Shown: positions 47,079-55,726 of the stretch, piece by piece
How the letters are laid out: the number at the start of each line of letters is the position of its first letter
How positions within the stretch are numbered: the stretch's first letter is position 1
Origin: Streptomyces seoulensis
Lineage (GTDB): Bacteria > Actinomycetota > Actinomycetes > Streptomycetales > Streptomycetaceae
Reading direction: 5' to 3'
Assembly (NCBI GenBank): GCA_013364255.1
Contig: CP054936.1
Span: 2,696,853-2,760,852 of the forward strand
DNA: 64,000 bases
The notes under the pieces: model-generated
The model's input: the letters and a program-made list of their open reading frames with translations, nothing else
Told to the model about the DNA's origin: nothing
Databases searched by the model: none
Translations under genes and position numbers: made by a program

Positions 47079-48149
47079 TCACGCCCCGAACAAGTCCCCT
47101 TGTCCGTTTCCCGCGGTCTGCGAACGCGGCGGCGTCAGTCCGAGGTGCGCCCAGGCCGCGGGGGTGGCGACCCGCCCGCGGGGGGTGCGGGCGAGCAGGC
47201 CCTCCCGTACCAGGAAGGGCTCGGCGACCTCTTCCACGGTCTCACGTTCCTCCCCGACCGCCACCGCGAGCGTCGACAGGCCCACCGGGCCGCCGCCGAA
47301 GAGCTTCAGCAGGGCGTGCAGCACGGCGCGGTCGAGCCGGTCCAGGCCGCGCGGGTCGACCTCGTACACGGCGAGGGCCGCGGCGGCGATCTCCCGGGTG
47401 ATGACGCCGTCCGCCTTGACCTGCGCGTAGTCGCGCACCCGGCGCAGCAGCCGGTTGGCGATGCGGGGCGTGCCGCGGGAGCGGCCGGCGATCTCGGCGG
47501 CGCCGGCGGTGTCGATCTCGACGTCGAGCAGGCTCGCCGAGCGGTGCACGACGCGCTCCAGTTCGGCGGGCTCGTAGAACTCCATGTGCGCGGTGAAGCC
47601 GAAGCGGTCGCGCAGCGGGGGCGGCAGCAGACCGGCGCGGGTGGTGGCGCCGACCAGGGTGAAGGGGGGCAGCTCCAGCGGGATGGCGGTGGCGCCGGGG
47701 CCCTTGCCGACGATGACGTCGACACGGAAGTCCTCCATCGCCATGTAGAGCATCTCCTCGGCGGGCCGGGACATCCGGTGGATCTCGTCGAGGAAGAGGA
47801 CCTCGCCCTCCTGGAGGGAGGACAGGATGGCGGCGAGGTCGCCGGCGTGCTGGATGGCGGGGCCCGAGGTGATCCGGATGGGGGCGCCCATCTCGGCCGC
47901 GATGATCATCGAAAGGGTGGTCTTGCCCAGGCCGGGCGCGCCGGAGAGCAGCACGTGGTCGGCGGTCGCGCCGCGCGCGCGGGCGGCGCGCAGCACGAGG
48001 TCGAGCTGTTCGCGCACCTTCTCCTGGCCGATGAACTCGCCCAGGTCCTTGGGGCGCAGGGCGGCCTCGACGGCCTGGTCCTCGCCGTCGGCGACAGAGC
48101 CCACCAGCCGTTCGCCGGCGGGCGTGTCGGTCGTGTCGTCCCAGTTCAT
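47079..48149 (-). CDS. ruvB: Holliday junction branch migration ATPase RuvB
   Basis: AAA+ motor of the RuvAB complex. The 356-residue protein has [18 protein letters not shown], Walker [22 protein letters not shown] (~68-88), Walker [11 protein letters not shown], sensor 1 LVGATTRAG and the arginine finger in [11 protein letters not shown], with a C-terminal winged helix ([21 protein letters not shown]). It follows ruvA by 28 bp and shares the ruvC promoter. Confidence 0.98.
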   Translation of the reverse strand: MNWDDTTDTPAGERLVGSVADGEDQAVEAALRPKDLGEFIGQEKVREQLDLVLRAARARGATADHVLLSGAPGLGKTTLSMIIAAEMGAPIRITSGPAIQHAGDLAAILSSLQEGEVLFLDEIHRMSRPAEEMLYMAMEDFRVDVIVGKGPGATAIPLELPPFTLVGATTRAGLLPPPLRDRFGFTAHMEFYEPAELERVVHRSASLLDVEIDTAGAAEIAGRSRGTPRIANRLLRRVRDYAQVKADGVITREIAAAALAVYEVDPRGLDRLDRAVLHALLKLFGGGPVGLSTLAVAVGEERETVEEVAEPFLVREGLLARTPRGRVATPAAWAHLGLTPPRSQTAGNGQGDLFGA

Positions 48150-48177
48150 GTCTGCTCTGCCTCGGGAGGGTGGTGGG

Positions 48178-48783
48178 TCAGCGGGCTCGGTTCAGGGTCT
48201 GCAGGGCGGCCTTCAGCAACTGCCCCACCTGCGGCGGGCCGCCGGCGGCCTCGGCCTGCGGGGCCACCGCCGACACGGCCTCGTCGGCCTCGCGGGTGGC
48301 GTAGCCCAGGCCGATGAGGGCGGCGTGCAGCTGGTCGCGCCAGCCCTGGGTGACGGGGGCGCCGACCGCAGGGGCGCCGACCGGCTCGCCGAGCCGGTCC
48401 TTCAGTTCCAGCAGGAGTTTCTGGGCGCCCTTCTTGCCGATGCCGGGCACCGCGGTGAGCGCCTTCTCGTCGCCGGTGGCGACCGCGCGGCGCAGGGCGT
48501 CGGGGCTGTGCACGGCGAGCATGGCCTGGGCGAGGCGGGGGCCGACGCCGCTCGCGGTCTGCAGGAGTGCGAAGACCTGGCGCTCGTCGTCGTCGGCGAA
48601 GCCGTACAGGGTCAGCGAGTCCTCGCGGACGACCAGGGAGGTGTGCAGCCTGGCGGGCTGTCCGATCCGCAGGGTCGACAGCGTGTTCGGGGCGCACAGG
48701 ACGGTCATGCCGACGCCGCCCACCTCGATCACCGCGGTGTCGGGGGCGAGTGCGGCGACGGTGCCGCTGACGAAGGCGATCAT
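48178..48783 (-). CDS. ruvA: Holliday junction DNA-binding protein RuvA
   Basis: Tetramer that holds the four-way junction open for RuvB. The 201-residue protein has the N-terminal OB fold ([25 protein letters not shown]), two helix-hairpin-helix motifs ([17 protein letters not shown] and [24 protein letters not shown]) and a C-terminal RuvB-contact domain. The ATG at 48783 overlaps the ruvC stop by 4 bp. Confidence 0.98.
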   Translation of the reverse strand: MIAFVSGTVAALAPDTAVIEVGGVGMTVLCAPNTLSTLRIGQPARLHTSLVVREDSLTLYGFADDDERQVFALLQTASGVGPRLAQAMLAVHSPDALRRAVATGDEKALTAVPGIGKKGAQKLLLELKDRLGEPVGAPAVGAPVTQGWRDQLHAALIGLGYATREADEAVSAVAPQAEAAGGPPQVGQLLKAALQTLNRAR

Positions 48784-49346
48784 GCCGTACGGCCTTTCGG
48801 TGTCATCGGGGTCATAGGGGTCATCGGTGCTCCGGCCGCGTGCCGGGCGACGGCCTGCTGGAGCCGGTTCTGGGCGGGCGCCCGCCAGATGTGGCAGATG
48901 GCGAGCGCGAGGGCGTCGGCGGCGTCGGCGGGCTTGGGCGGCGCGGCGAGCCGCAGCAGCCGGGTGACCATGGCGCCGACCTGGGCCTTGTCCGCGCGTC
49001 CGCTGCCGGTGACGGCGGCCTTGACCTCGCTGGGGGTGTGCAGGGCGACGGGGATGCCGCGGCGCGAGGCGCACAGGATGGCGACGGCGCTGGCCTGGGC
49101 GGTGCCCATCACCGTGCGCACGTTGTGCTGGCTGAAGACGCGCTCGACGGCGACGAACTCCGGGCGGTGCTCGTCGAGCCACTGCTCGACGCCCTGCTCG
49201 ACGGCGACGAGGCGGCGGCCGAGGTCGGCGTCCGCGGGGGTGCGGACCACGCCGACGCCGATCATGGTCAGCGGGCGGCCCGCGACGCCCTCCACGACAC
49301 CGATCCCGCACCGGGTCAGTCCCGGGTCCACCCCCAGTACGCGCAC
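48780..49346 (-). CDS. ruvC: Holliday junction resolvase RuvC
   Basis: RNase H-fold nuclease cutting four-way junctions. The 188-residue protein has catalytic acids in [18 protein letters not shown] (Asp near the start), [12 protein letters not shown] and the [12 protein letters not shown] motif. First gene of ruvC-ruvA-ruvB, driven by a damage-type promoter ~30 bp upstream. A C-terminal Thr/Pro/Met run ([11 protein letters not shown]) is a small in-frame repeat. Confidence 0.97.
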   Translation of the reverse strand: MRVLGVDPGLTRCGIGVVEGVAGRPLTMIGVGVVRTPADADLGRRLVAVEQGVEQWLDEHRPEFVAVERVFSQHNVRTVMGTAQASAVAILCASRRGIPVALHTPSEVKAAVTGSGRADKAQVGAMVTRLLRLAAPPKPADAADALALAICHIWRAPAQNRLQQAVARHAAGAPMTPMTPMTPKGRTA

Positions 49347-49375
49347 GCCCCGCCCCTTCCGTCTGCTGTTCGTGC

Positions 49376-49398
49376 AGGCTATCGGGCACCACTGACAA
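49376..49398 (-). promoter_or_regulatory. RecA-NDp-like (PafBC-type) promoter of ruvCAB
   Basis: Minus strand: TTGTCAGTG (49398-49390), an 8-base spacer, TAGCCT (49381-49376). It matches TTGTCRGTG-N8-TAnnnT fully. The start site would be near 49369, giving a leader of ~23 bases with a GAAGGGG ribosome site. Confidence 0.85.
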
Positions 49399-49402
49399 CG
49401 GC

Positions 49403-49435
49403 GGCGGGCCGGGGGACGTGTCCCTCCGGCCCGCC
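49403..49435 (-). terminator. Terminator between yebC and ruvC
   Basis: GGCGGGCCGG (49403-49412) pairs with CCGGCCCGCC (49426-49435), with extra inner pairs. It lies directly upstream of the ruvC promoter. Confidence 0.8.
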
Positions 49436-49458
49436 TGGGTCGCCGTGCGCGCGGTGCG

Positions 49459-50211
49459 TTACGCGTCGACCTTCTCCATGACCTCGTCGCTGACGTCGAA
49501 GTTGGCGAAGACGTTCTGCACGTCGTCGCTGTCCTCGAGCGCGTCGATCAGCTTGAAGATCTTCCGGGCGCCCTCCTCGTCCAGCTCGACCTGCATGGTC
49601 GGGACGAAGTTGGAGTCGGCGGAGTCGTAGTCGATGCCCGCCTCCTGGAGCGCGGTGCGGACCGCGACCAGGTCGGTGGCCTCGCTGAGCACCTCGAAGC
49701 TCTCGCCGAGGTCGTTGACCTCCTCGGCGCCCGCGTCCAGGACGGCGCCCAGGACGTCGTCCTCGCCCAGCTCGCCCTTGGGGACGATGATGACGCCCTT
49801 GCGGTGGAACAGGTACGACACCGAGCCCGGGTCGGCCATGTTGCCGCCGTTGCGGGTCATGGCGACGCGGACGTCGGAGGCGGCGCGGTTGCGGTTGTCG
49901 GTGAGGCACTCGATGAGCACCGCGACGCCGTTGGGACCGTAGCCCTCGTACATGATCGTCTCGTAGTCGGCGCCGCCGGCCTCGAGACCGCCGCCGCGCT
50001 TGATGGCCGAGTCGATGTTCTTGTTGGGCACCGACTGCTTCTTCGCCTTCTGCACGGCGTCGTAGAGCGTCGGGTTGCCCTCCAGGTCGACGCCGCCCAT
50101 GCGCGCCGCGACCTCGATGTTCTTGATCAGCTTCGCGAAGAGCTTGCCACGCTTGGCGTCGATGACGGCCTTCTTGTGCTTCGTCGTAGCCCATTTAGAG
50201 TGGCCGGACAT
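49459..50211 (-). CDS. YebC/PmpR family protein
   Basis: The 250-residue protein starts [30 protein letters not shown] and has the family's three-domain pattern, including [20 protein letters not shown] and [15 protein letters not shown] motifs. YebC proteins have been described as transcription regulators and, more recently, as factors that help ribosomes at polyproline stalls. Which role applies here cannot be read from sequence; efp is in the same window. It lies between pdxT and ruvC, as in mycobacteria. Confidence 0.95.
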   Translation of the reverse strand: MSGHSKWATTKHKKAVIDAKRGKLFAKLIKNIEVAARMGGVDLEGNPTLYDAVQKAKKQSVPNKNIDSAIKRGGGLEAGGADYETIMYEGYGPNGVAVLIECLTDNRNRAASDVRVAMTRNGGNMADPGSVSYLFHRKGVIIVPKGELGEDDVLGAVLDAGAEEVNDLGESFEVLSEATDLVAVRTALQEAGIDYDSADSNFVPTMQVELDEEGARKIFKLIDALEDSDDVQNVFANFDVSDEVMEKVDA

Positions 50212-50249
50212 CTGCCTGTCTCCTTCGCGTAAACCATCCTGTACGAACG

Positions 50250-50274
50250 CTCCCGGGCCTGCGGCAGCCGGGAG
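50250..50274 (-). terminator. Terminator between pdxT and yebC
   Basis: CTCCCGG (50250-50256) pairs with CCGGGAG (50268-50274), ~16 bp after the pdxT stop. Confidence 0.5.
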
Positions 50275-50289
50275 GTACCCCCGCAGATC

Positions 50290-50901
50290 CTACAAGGACT
50301 CCGCGGGCCGCATCGCGCGCACCATGTCGACGAACAGGGCGTGCACACGGTGGTCGCCGGTCAGCTCCGGGTGGAACGACGTGGCCAGCGCGTTGCCCTG
50401 GCGGACGGCGACGATGTGGCCGTCGTGCTCGGCGAGCACCTCGGCGCCGGCGCCGACCGACTCGACCCAGGGGGCGCGGATGAAGACGCCCTCCACGGGG
50501 TCGCCCGCGACGCCTTCCACGGCCACGGCGGCCTCGAAGGACTCGTTCTGGCGGCCGAAGGCGTTGCGGCGCACGATCATGTCGATGCCGCCGATGGTCT
50601 CCTGGCCCGAACGCGGGTCGAGGATCTTGTCGGCGAGCAGGATCATGCCGGCGCAGGTGCCGTACACGGGCAGGCCGGCGCGCACCCGCGCGCGCAGGGG
50701 TTCCATCACGCCGAACAGGACGGCGAGCTTGGAGATGGTGGTGGACTCGCCGCCGGGCAGGACCAGGCCGTCCACCTCGGCGAGTTCTTCGGGGCGCCTG
50801 ACCGGCCTGGCCACGGCGTCGGCCGCGGCCAGGGCGATGAGGTGCTCCCGTACGTCGCCCTGGAGGGCCAGGACGCCGATGACAGGGGCTTCGTCGCTCA
50901 T
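50290..50901 (-). CDS. pdxT: Pyridoxal 5'-phosphate synthase glutaminase subunit PdxT
   Basis: Supplies ammonia from glutamine to PdxS. The 203-residue class I amidotransferase shows [12 protein letters not shown], the Cys nucleophile in [12 protein letters not shown] (~78) and the His/Glu pair in [14 protein letters not shown]. It begins 7 bp after pdxS, forming a pdxST operon. Confidence 0.97.
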   Translation of the reverse strand: MSDEAPVIGVLALQGDVREHLIALAAADAVARPVRRPEELAEVDGLVLPGGESTTISKLAVLFGVMEPLRARVRAGLPVYGTCAGMILLADKILDPRSGQETIGGIDMIVRRNAFGRQNESFEAAVAVEGVAGDPVEGVFIRAPWVESVGAGAEVLAEHDGHIVAVRQGNALATSFHPELTGDHRVHALFVDMVRAMRPAESL

Positions 50902-50908
50902 GGAGTGG

Positions 50909-51823
50909 TTACCAGCCGCGGTTGGCGTAGCGCTCGGTCTCGGGCAGGGTGTCGCAGTTGATGCCGACCATGGCCTCGCCGAGGTTGCGGGACGCGTCCG
51001 CGATGATCTTCGGGTCGTCGTAGAAGGTGGTCGCCTTCACGATGGCGGCGGCGCGCTTGGCCGGGTCGCCGGACTTGAAGATGCCGGAGCCGACGAAGAC
51101 GCCCTCGGCGCCGAGCTGGCGCATCAGCGCGGCGTCGGCAGGGGTGGCGACACCGCCGGCGGAGAACAGCACCACCGGGAGCTTGCCCAGTTCGGCGACC
51201 TCGCGGACCAGCTCGTAGGGGGCGCGCAGCTCCTTGGCGGCGGCGTAGAGCTCGTTGTTGTCGAAGCCGCGCAGCTTGGCGATCTCGTTCTTGATCTGGC
51301 GCAGGTGACGGACGGCCTCGACGACGTTGCCGGTGCCGGCCTCGCCCTTGGAGCGGATCATGGCCGCGCCCTCGGCGATGCGGCGCAGGGCCTCGCCGAG
51401 GTTGGTGGCGCCGCACACGAAGGGGGTGGTGAAGGCCCACTTGTCGGAGTGGTTGACCTCGTCGGCAGGGGTGAGGACCTCGGACTCGTCGATGTAGTCG
51501 ACGCCGAGGGACTGGAGGACCTGGGCCTCGACGAAGTGGCCGATGCGGGACTTGGCCATGACCGGGATCGAGACGGCCTCGATGATGCCCTCGATCATGT
51601 CCGGGTCGGACATGCGGGCCACGCCGCCGTCCTTGCGGATGTCCGCCGGGACCCGCTCCAGGGCCATGACCGCGACGGCGCCCGCGTCCTCGGCGATCTT
51701 CGCCTGCTCCGGCGTGACGACGTCCATGATCACGCCGCCCTTGAGCTGCTCGGCCATGCCGCGCTTCACCCGCGCGGTGCCGGTCTCGGGGGTCTGGGCG
51801 GAGTCGGAAAGCGTGGTGGACAC
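50909..51823 (-). CDS. pdxS: Pyridoxal 5'-phosphate synthase subunit PdxS
   Basis: Builds the vitamin B6 ring from ribose 5-phosphate, glyceraldehyde 3-phosphate and ammonia. The 304-residue barrel has [29 protein letters not shown], the active-site Lys in [13 protein letters not shown], a further Lys in [13 protein letters not shown] and [16 protein letters not shown]. The GTG at 51823 follows GAGG by 6 bases and gives the standard N-terminus; a GTG four codons upstream overlaps that ribosome site. Confidence 0.97.
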   Translation of the reverse strand: MSTTLSDSAQTPETGTARVKRGMAEQLKGGVIMDVVTPEQAKIAEDAGAVAVMALERVPADIRKDGGVARMSDPDMIEGIIEAVSIPVMAKSRIGHFVEAQVLQSLGVDYIDESEVLTPADEVNHSDKWAFTTPFVCGATNLGEALRRIAEGAAMIRSKGEAGTGNVVEAVRHLRQIKNEIAKLRGFDNNELYAAAKELRAPYELVREVAELGKLPVVLFSAGGVATPADAALMRQLGAEGVFVGSGIFKSGDPAKRAAAIVKATTFYDDPKIIADASRNLGEAMVGINCDTLPETERYANRGW

Positions 51824-51932
51824 GGGTGACCTCACTCGGGGGGAAAAGAGGGGGTTGGTGCATCAGTGAGGAAACGCGAGTGGACCAGTCCACGGCAAGG
51901 GCCAATGCCGAGCCGGTGGATCCTTTTGCCCG

Positions 51933-52475
51933 TTACGCCGCGCGGTCCACGAGCGCGCCCGGCGGCTCGTCGTCCATCTCGAAGGCCAGCGGGAAGGGGG
52001 CGTGGCCGGCCAGCCGGAACCAGCGCACCTTGCGGTGTTCGCGCAGTCTGCGGGCCGCGCCCACGGCGTCGTTGTGGAAGCGGCGGGCCATCGGCACCCT
52101 GCGCACGGCCTCGGTCAGCTCGCGCGCCGCCGCCTCTCCCCCGGGCGCCTCGCGGACCGCCTCGACCTGGTCCGCCTCGGCGAACACCGCCCTGAGCGCC
52201 TGGCTCAGCTCGCTCTCGGCGACCTCGCGCTGGTCCTCCTCGGACTGCCGGGCGGCGTGCGCGGCCTCGTAGAGCACGATCGAGGCGGCCGGGTCGAGGA
52301 CTCCGGAGGTGGCCAGCTCCTGGGCCACGGAGGCGCGGCGCAGCAGTTGCGCGTCGAGCGCGGCGCGGGCGGCGTCGATCCGGGCGTGCAGCCGGTCCAG
52401 CCGGCCCGCCGTCCAGCTCAGGTACAACCCGACGGCGACGAGGGCGACAAGGATCCAGACGAACGTTGCGATCAC
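51933..52475 (-). CDS. Membrane-anchored protein of the pim cluster (LemA-like pattern)
   Basis: Function unknown. 180 residues: an N-terminal transmembrane helix (IATFVWILVALVAVGLYLSWTAG) and a helical domain (RLDRLHARIDAARAALDAQLLRRASVAQELA) reminiscent of LemA proteins. It lies just downstream of pimA. Mycobacteria have at this place a membrane protein with a Nudix domain; here no Nudix box is present. The GTG at 52475 is tentative, as no clear ribosome site was found and a GTG at 52508 is also in frame. Confidence 0.7.
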   Translation of the reverse strand: MIATFVWILVALVAVGLYLSWTAGRLDRLHARIDAARAALDAQLLRRASVAQELATSGVLDPAASIVLYEAAHAARQSEEDQREVAESELSQALRAVFAEADQVEAVREAPGGEAAARELTEAVRRVPMARRFHNDAVGAARRLREHRKVRWFRLAGHAPFPLAFEMDDEPPGALVDRAA

Positions 52476-52568
52476 GGGCGGCAAGGCTACCGGCCCGGCC
52501 GACGGCACCCCTCGGCAGGCGACCTCAACAAGACACCGCCCCGAGGCCGCAGGCCGCAGGCGGCGTAC

Positions 52569-52601
52569 CCGGGGCTCAGCCGGGGCTCAGCCGGGGCTCA
52601 G
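52569..52601. repeat. Three perfect 11-bp tandem repeats downstream of pimA
   Basis: CCGGGGCTCAG occurs at 52569-52579, 52580-52590 and 52591-52601, preceded by a GCAGGCCGCAGGC repeat. The 189-bp gap between pimA and the LemA-like gene holds no other feature I can support. Confidence 0.9.
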
Positions 52602-52664
52602 GCGCGGCGTCCCGAGATCCCCCCGGTCCCACCGAGCCGCCGCCCGCCCGGGGGGCCGTGCCGC

Positions 52665-53828
52665 TCAGTCGCGGGCCAGGCCCAGGCGGGCGCGCAGGCC
52701 CGTCGCGCGGTCGTCGGCGGCCACCGCCGCCGCTCCGGCCGTGACCGTCTCGTAGACCGACAGGATGTCCGCGCCGACGGTCGACCAGTCGAAGCGGCGG
52801 ACGTGGGCGCTGCCGCGTTCGCGCAGTTCGGCGCGGCGGTCCGGGTCGGCCAGGAGCCGCAGCGCCGCCTCGGCGAGCGCGTCCGCGTCCTCGTTGGCGA
52901 ACAGCTCGCCCGCCTTGCCCTGGTCGAGCACCTGGGCGAAGGCGTCCAGGTCGGAGGCGAGCACCGGGGCGCCGGCGGACATGGCCTCGACCAGGATGAT
53001 GCCGAAGCTCTCCCCGCCGGTGTTGGGCGCGACGTACAGGTCGACGCTGCGCAGGAGCCGTGCCTTGTCCTCGTCGCTGACCATGCCCAGGAACTCCACC
53101 CGCGGGCGCAGCTCGGCCGGCAGGCTCGCCACGGCCTCCTCCTCGTCGCCGCGGCCGGCCACCAGCAGCCGGGCGCCGGGGCGGGCGGCGAGGATCCGCG
53201 GCAGCGCCCGCATCAGCACCGGCAGGCCCTTGCGGGGCTCGTCGATGCGCCCGATGAAGCCGATCGTCTCGCCCTGCCACTCGGGCCGCGGTGCGGCCCG
53301 GGCGAAGAAGTCCACGTCGACGCCGTTGGGGATGACCACCGCGTCGCCGCCCAGGTGTTCGACGAGGGTGCGCCGGGCGTACTCGCTCACCGCGATCCGG
53401 GCGCTGATCTTCTCCAGCGCCGCCTGGAGGATGGCGTACGCGGCGACCATGGCGCGTGAGCGCGGGTTGGAGGTGTGGAAGGTGGCGACGATCGGCCCCT
53501 GCGCCGCCCAGCAGGTGAGCAGGCCCAGCGACGGCGAGGTCGGCTCGTGGATGTGGATGACGTCGAAGCGGCCGTCGTGCAGCCAGCGCCGTACCCGCGC
53601 GGCCGACAGGAAGCCGAAGTTCAGCCGGGCCACCGAGCCGTTGTACGGCACCGGCACCGCGCGGCCGGCCGAGACGACGTAGGGCGGCAGCGGGGTGTCG
53701 TCGTCGGCGGGGGCGAGGACGGACACCTCGTGGCCGAGGCGGATGAAGTACGCGGCGAGGTCGCGGATGTGGAACTGCACGCCGCCGGGCACGTCCCAGG
53801 AGTACGGGCAGACGATCCCGATTCTCAC
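52665..53828 (-). CDS. pimA: Phosphatidylinositol mannosyltransferase PimA
   Basis: Adds the first mannose from GDP-mannose to phosphatidylinositol at the inner face of the membrane. The 387-residue GT4 glycosyltransferase has the N-terminal GGVQFHIRDLAAYFIRLGHEVSVLAP (~14-39), HIHEPTSPSL, AVSEYARR and the GT-B C-terminal motif ESFGIILVEAMSAGAPVLASD with its Glu pair. The GTG at 53828 overlaps the acyltransferase stop (GTGA). Assignment as PimA rather than another mannosyltransferase rests on the pgsA-acyltransferase-pimA order conserved with mycobacteria. Confidence 0.92.
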   Translation of the reverse strand: MRIGIVCPYSWDVPGGVQFHIRDLAAYFIRLGHEVSVLAPADDDTPLPPYVVSAGRAVPVPYNGSVARLNFGFLSAARVRRWLHDGRFDVIHIHEPTSPSLGLLTCWAAQGPIVATFHTSNPRSRAMVAAYAILQAALEKISARIAVSEYARRTLVEHLGGDAVVIPNGVDVDFFARAAPRPEWQGETIGFIGRIDEPRKGLPVLMRALPRILAARPGARLLVAGRGDEEEAVASLPAELRPRVEFLGMVSDEDKARLLRSVDLYVAPNTGGESFGIILVEAMSAGAPVLASDLDAFAQVLDQGKAGELFANEDADALAEAALRLLADPDRRAELRERGSAHVRRFDWSTVGADILSVYETVTAGAAAVAADDRATGLRARLGLARD

Positions 53829-54733
53829 GCGGGTCCCTTCGCCGGGTCGAGGTCGGCGAGCCACAGCCGCTGGAGCATGTGCCAGTCCTCGGGGTGCTCG
53901 GCGATCCCGGTGCCGAAGGCGTCGGCCAGCGCCTGCGTCATCACGGCTGTCCGCTCGGTCCGGGTCCCCGCCTCCGGTACCTCGATCGGGGGATGGACAC
54001 GGCCCTGCATGACGGGCGAGTCGTCGTACCAGAGGGTGACGGGCAGCAGCAGCGCGCCGGTCTGCTGGGCGAGCAGCGCGGGTCCGGCCGGCATCCGCGC
54101 GGTCGCGCCGAAGAAGTCCACCGCCACGCCGGAGGCGGACAGGTCGCGGTCGGCGACCAGGCAGACCAGGCCGCCGTCGCGCAGCCGCCGGGCCAGCGTG
54201 CCGAAGGCGGAGCCGCCGCTGTGCGGCAGCACCTCCATGCCCAGGCCCTCGCGGTAGGCGACGAACCGGTCGTAGAGCGTCTCGGGCTTGAGCCGCTCGG
54301 CGACCGTCGTGAACGGCGTGTCCAGCTCGGTGGTGACCCAGGCGCCGGCCAGGTCCCAGTTGGCCAGGTGGGGCAGGGCGAGGACGACGCCCCGGCCGGA
54401 GGCCAGACCGTCGGTGAGGTGGTGGACGTCCTTGGGGGCGAACCCGGAGCGGATCCGCTCGGGGCTCCAGGCCGGCAGCCGGAAGGACTCCATCCAGTAG
54501 CGCAGATAGGACCGCATGCCCGCGCGGGACAGCTCGGCCAGTTCCTCGGGGCCGGCGTCCGGCCGCACCCGCGCGTAGTTGCCCTCCAGACGCTCCACGC
54601 CCTTGCCGCGCCGTTTCCAGGCGAGGTCGGCGACGGTGCGGCCGAGCCGTACGGCGGCCGGCTCGGGGAGCTTCTTCACGGTGCTCCAGCCGAGGCCGTA
54701 GAGGGCGTCGGTCAGGCGCTCCTGGGCCTTCAC
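53825..54733 (-). CDS. Phosphatidylinositol mannoside acyltransferase (PatA-like)
   Basis: 302 residues of the LpxL/HtrB-type acyltransferase family, expected to acylate the mannose of phosphatidylinositol mannoside. The catalytic HX4D motif is intact (His122 to Asp127 in LPHLANWDLAG). DRDLSASGVAVDFFGATARMPAGPALLAQ gives the second family block. It overlaps pgsA by GTGA at 54733-54730 and pimA at its own 3' end, so the three are translationally coupled. Confidence 0.92.
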   Translation of the reverse strand: MKAQERLTDALYGLGWSTVKKLPEPAAVRLGRTVADLAWKRRGKGVERLEGNYARVRPDAGPEELAELSRAGMRSYLRYWMESFRLPAWSPERIRSGFAPKDVHHLTDGLASGRGVVLALPHLANWDLAGAWVTTELDTPFTTVAERLKPETLYDRFVAYREGLGMEVLPHSGGSAFGTLARRLRDGGLVCLVADRDLSASGVAVDFFGATARMPAGPALLAQQTGALLLPVTLWYDDSPVMQGRVHPPIEVPEAGTRTERTAVMTQALADAFGTGIAEHPEDWHMLQRLWLADLDPAKGPA

Positions 54734-55404
54734 TTCGCCGCTCCGCTCCCCTGGCTCTCCTGCCGGGCGGCCTCCGCCTCGGCCTCCGCGGACTCGCGGC
54801 GGACCGTGACCACGCGCTGCACCAGCGTGACGAGGCTGCCGGCGGCGACCACCCACAGGGCGATCGGCAGCAGGTACTGGATGCCGGGCACCCCGAACTT
54901 GTGCAGGCCCGCGAAACCGGCCGCGACCAGCGAGATCACCAGCCGCTCGGCGCGCTCGACCAGCCCGTTGACGGCGACCGGCAGGCCGATCGACTCGCCG
55001 CGCGCCTTGGTGTACGACACCACCTGCCCGCTGGCCAGGCAGAAGATCGACACGGCGCACAGCACGTTGTCGTCGCCACGCCCGGCGTACCACAGGGCGA
55101 AGCCGCCGAAGATCGCGCCGTCGGCCACCCGGTCCAGGGTGGAGTCGAGGAAGGCGCCCCAGCGGCTGGAGCGGCCGAGCTGGCGGGCCATGTTGCCGTC
55201 GACGAGGTCGGAGAAGACGAAGAGCGTGATCACGACCGTGCCCCAGAAGAACTCGCCCCGGGGGTAGAAGACCAGCGCGCCCGCGACCACTCCGGCGGTG
55301 CCGAGGAGCGTGACCGTGTCGGGACTCACGCCCCGGCGGATGAGAAACGTGGCGAACGGTGTGAGGACACGCGTGAAGAATGCACGCGCGTACTTGTTCA
55401 GCAT
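54730..55404 (-). CDS. pgsA: Phosphatidylinositol phosphate synthase (CDP-alcohol phosphatidyltransferase)
   Basis: Condenses CDP-diacylglycerol with inositol 3-phosphate in the membrane. The 224-residue protein has the complete signature D-x2-DG-x2-AR-x8-G-x3-D-x3-D (Asp66, Asp69, Gly70, Ala73, Arg74, Gly83, Asp87, Asp91) and about six hydrophobic segments. Assignment to inositol phosphate rather than glycerol phosphate comes from the neighbouring PatA and PimA genes. The ATG at 55404 gives the standard length; the frame is open further upstream but is not conserved. Confidence 0.9.
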   Translation of the reverse strand: MLNKYARAFFTRVLTPFATFLIRRGVSPDTVTLLGTAGVVAGALVFYPRGEFFWGTVVITLFVFSDLVDGNMARQLGRSSRWGAFLDSTLDRVADGAIFGGFALWYAGRGDDNVLCAVSIFCLASGQVVSYTKARGESIGLPVAVNGLVERAERLVISLVAAGFAGLHKFGVPGIQYLLPIALWVVAAGSLVTLVQRVVTVRRESAEAEAEAARQESQGSGAAK

Positions 55405-55515
55405 GGCCTTCCCGACGGTCGGTGTGGCCGGACGGCCCCTGGTGGCCCCGGCTGGCCCATCGTAGCCACGCGCGCGGACGTGTGACGCCCGGGCACCGTA
55501 GCCCGCCCGTTCGCG

Positions 55516-55567
55516 GGGCGCCCGGCGAGCGCCCGCGGCCCGCCGGGCGGCCCCGCGCCGGGCGCCC
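55516..55567. other. Branched hairpin in the pgsA / EF-G-like intergenic region
   Basis: GGGCGCCCGGCG (55516-55527) pairs perfectly with CGCCGGGCGCCC (55556-55567), and the loop contains an inner GCCCG/CGGGC pair. It lies in the 322-bp divergent gap (55405-55726), which has no gene. Both promoters should be here, but I cannot place them. Confidence 0.6.
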
Positions 55568-55726
55568 GGCGGTGAACGCGGCCGGGGTCTTCGGGGCCGT
55601 TCGTATGGACGCGGGATGACAGGAGTGGAAAGCTCGAAGGACCGCGGGCGTCGCAGGAGCCGCCAGTGCACGCGGTGCCGCGTGTCCGCGCCCACAGTGA
55701 CCTCACCGTCAACGGGAGGCAGGACC

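Noticed and set aside
53825..54733. Lipid A biosynthesis acyltransferase (HtrB) as literal function
   Set aside because: The family match is real, but a Gram-positive host has no lipid A, and the pgsA/pimA neighbours point to phosphatidylinositol mannoside acylation.
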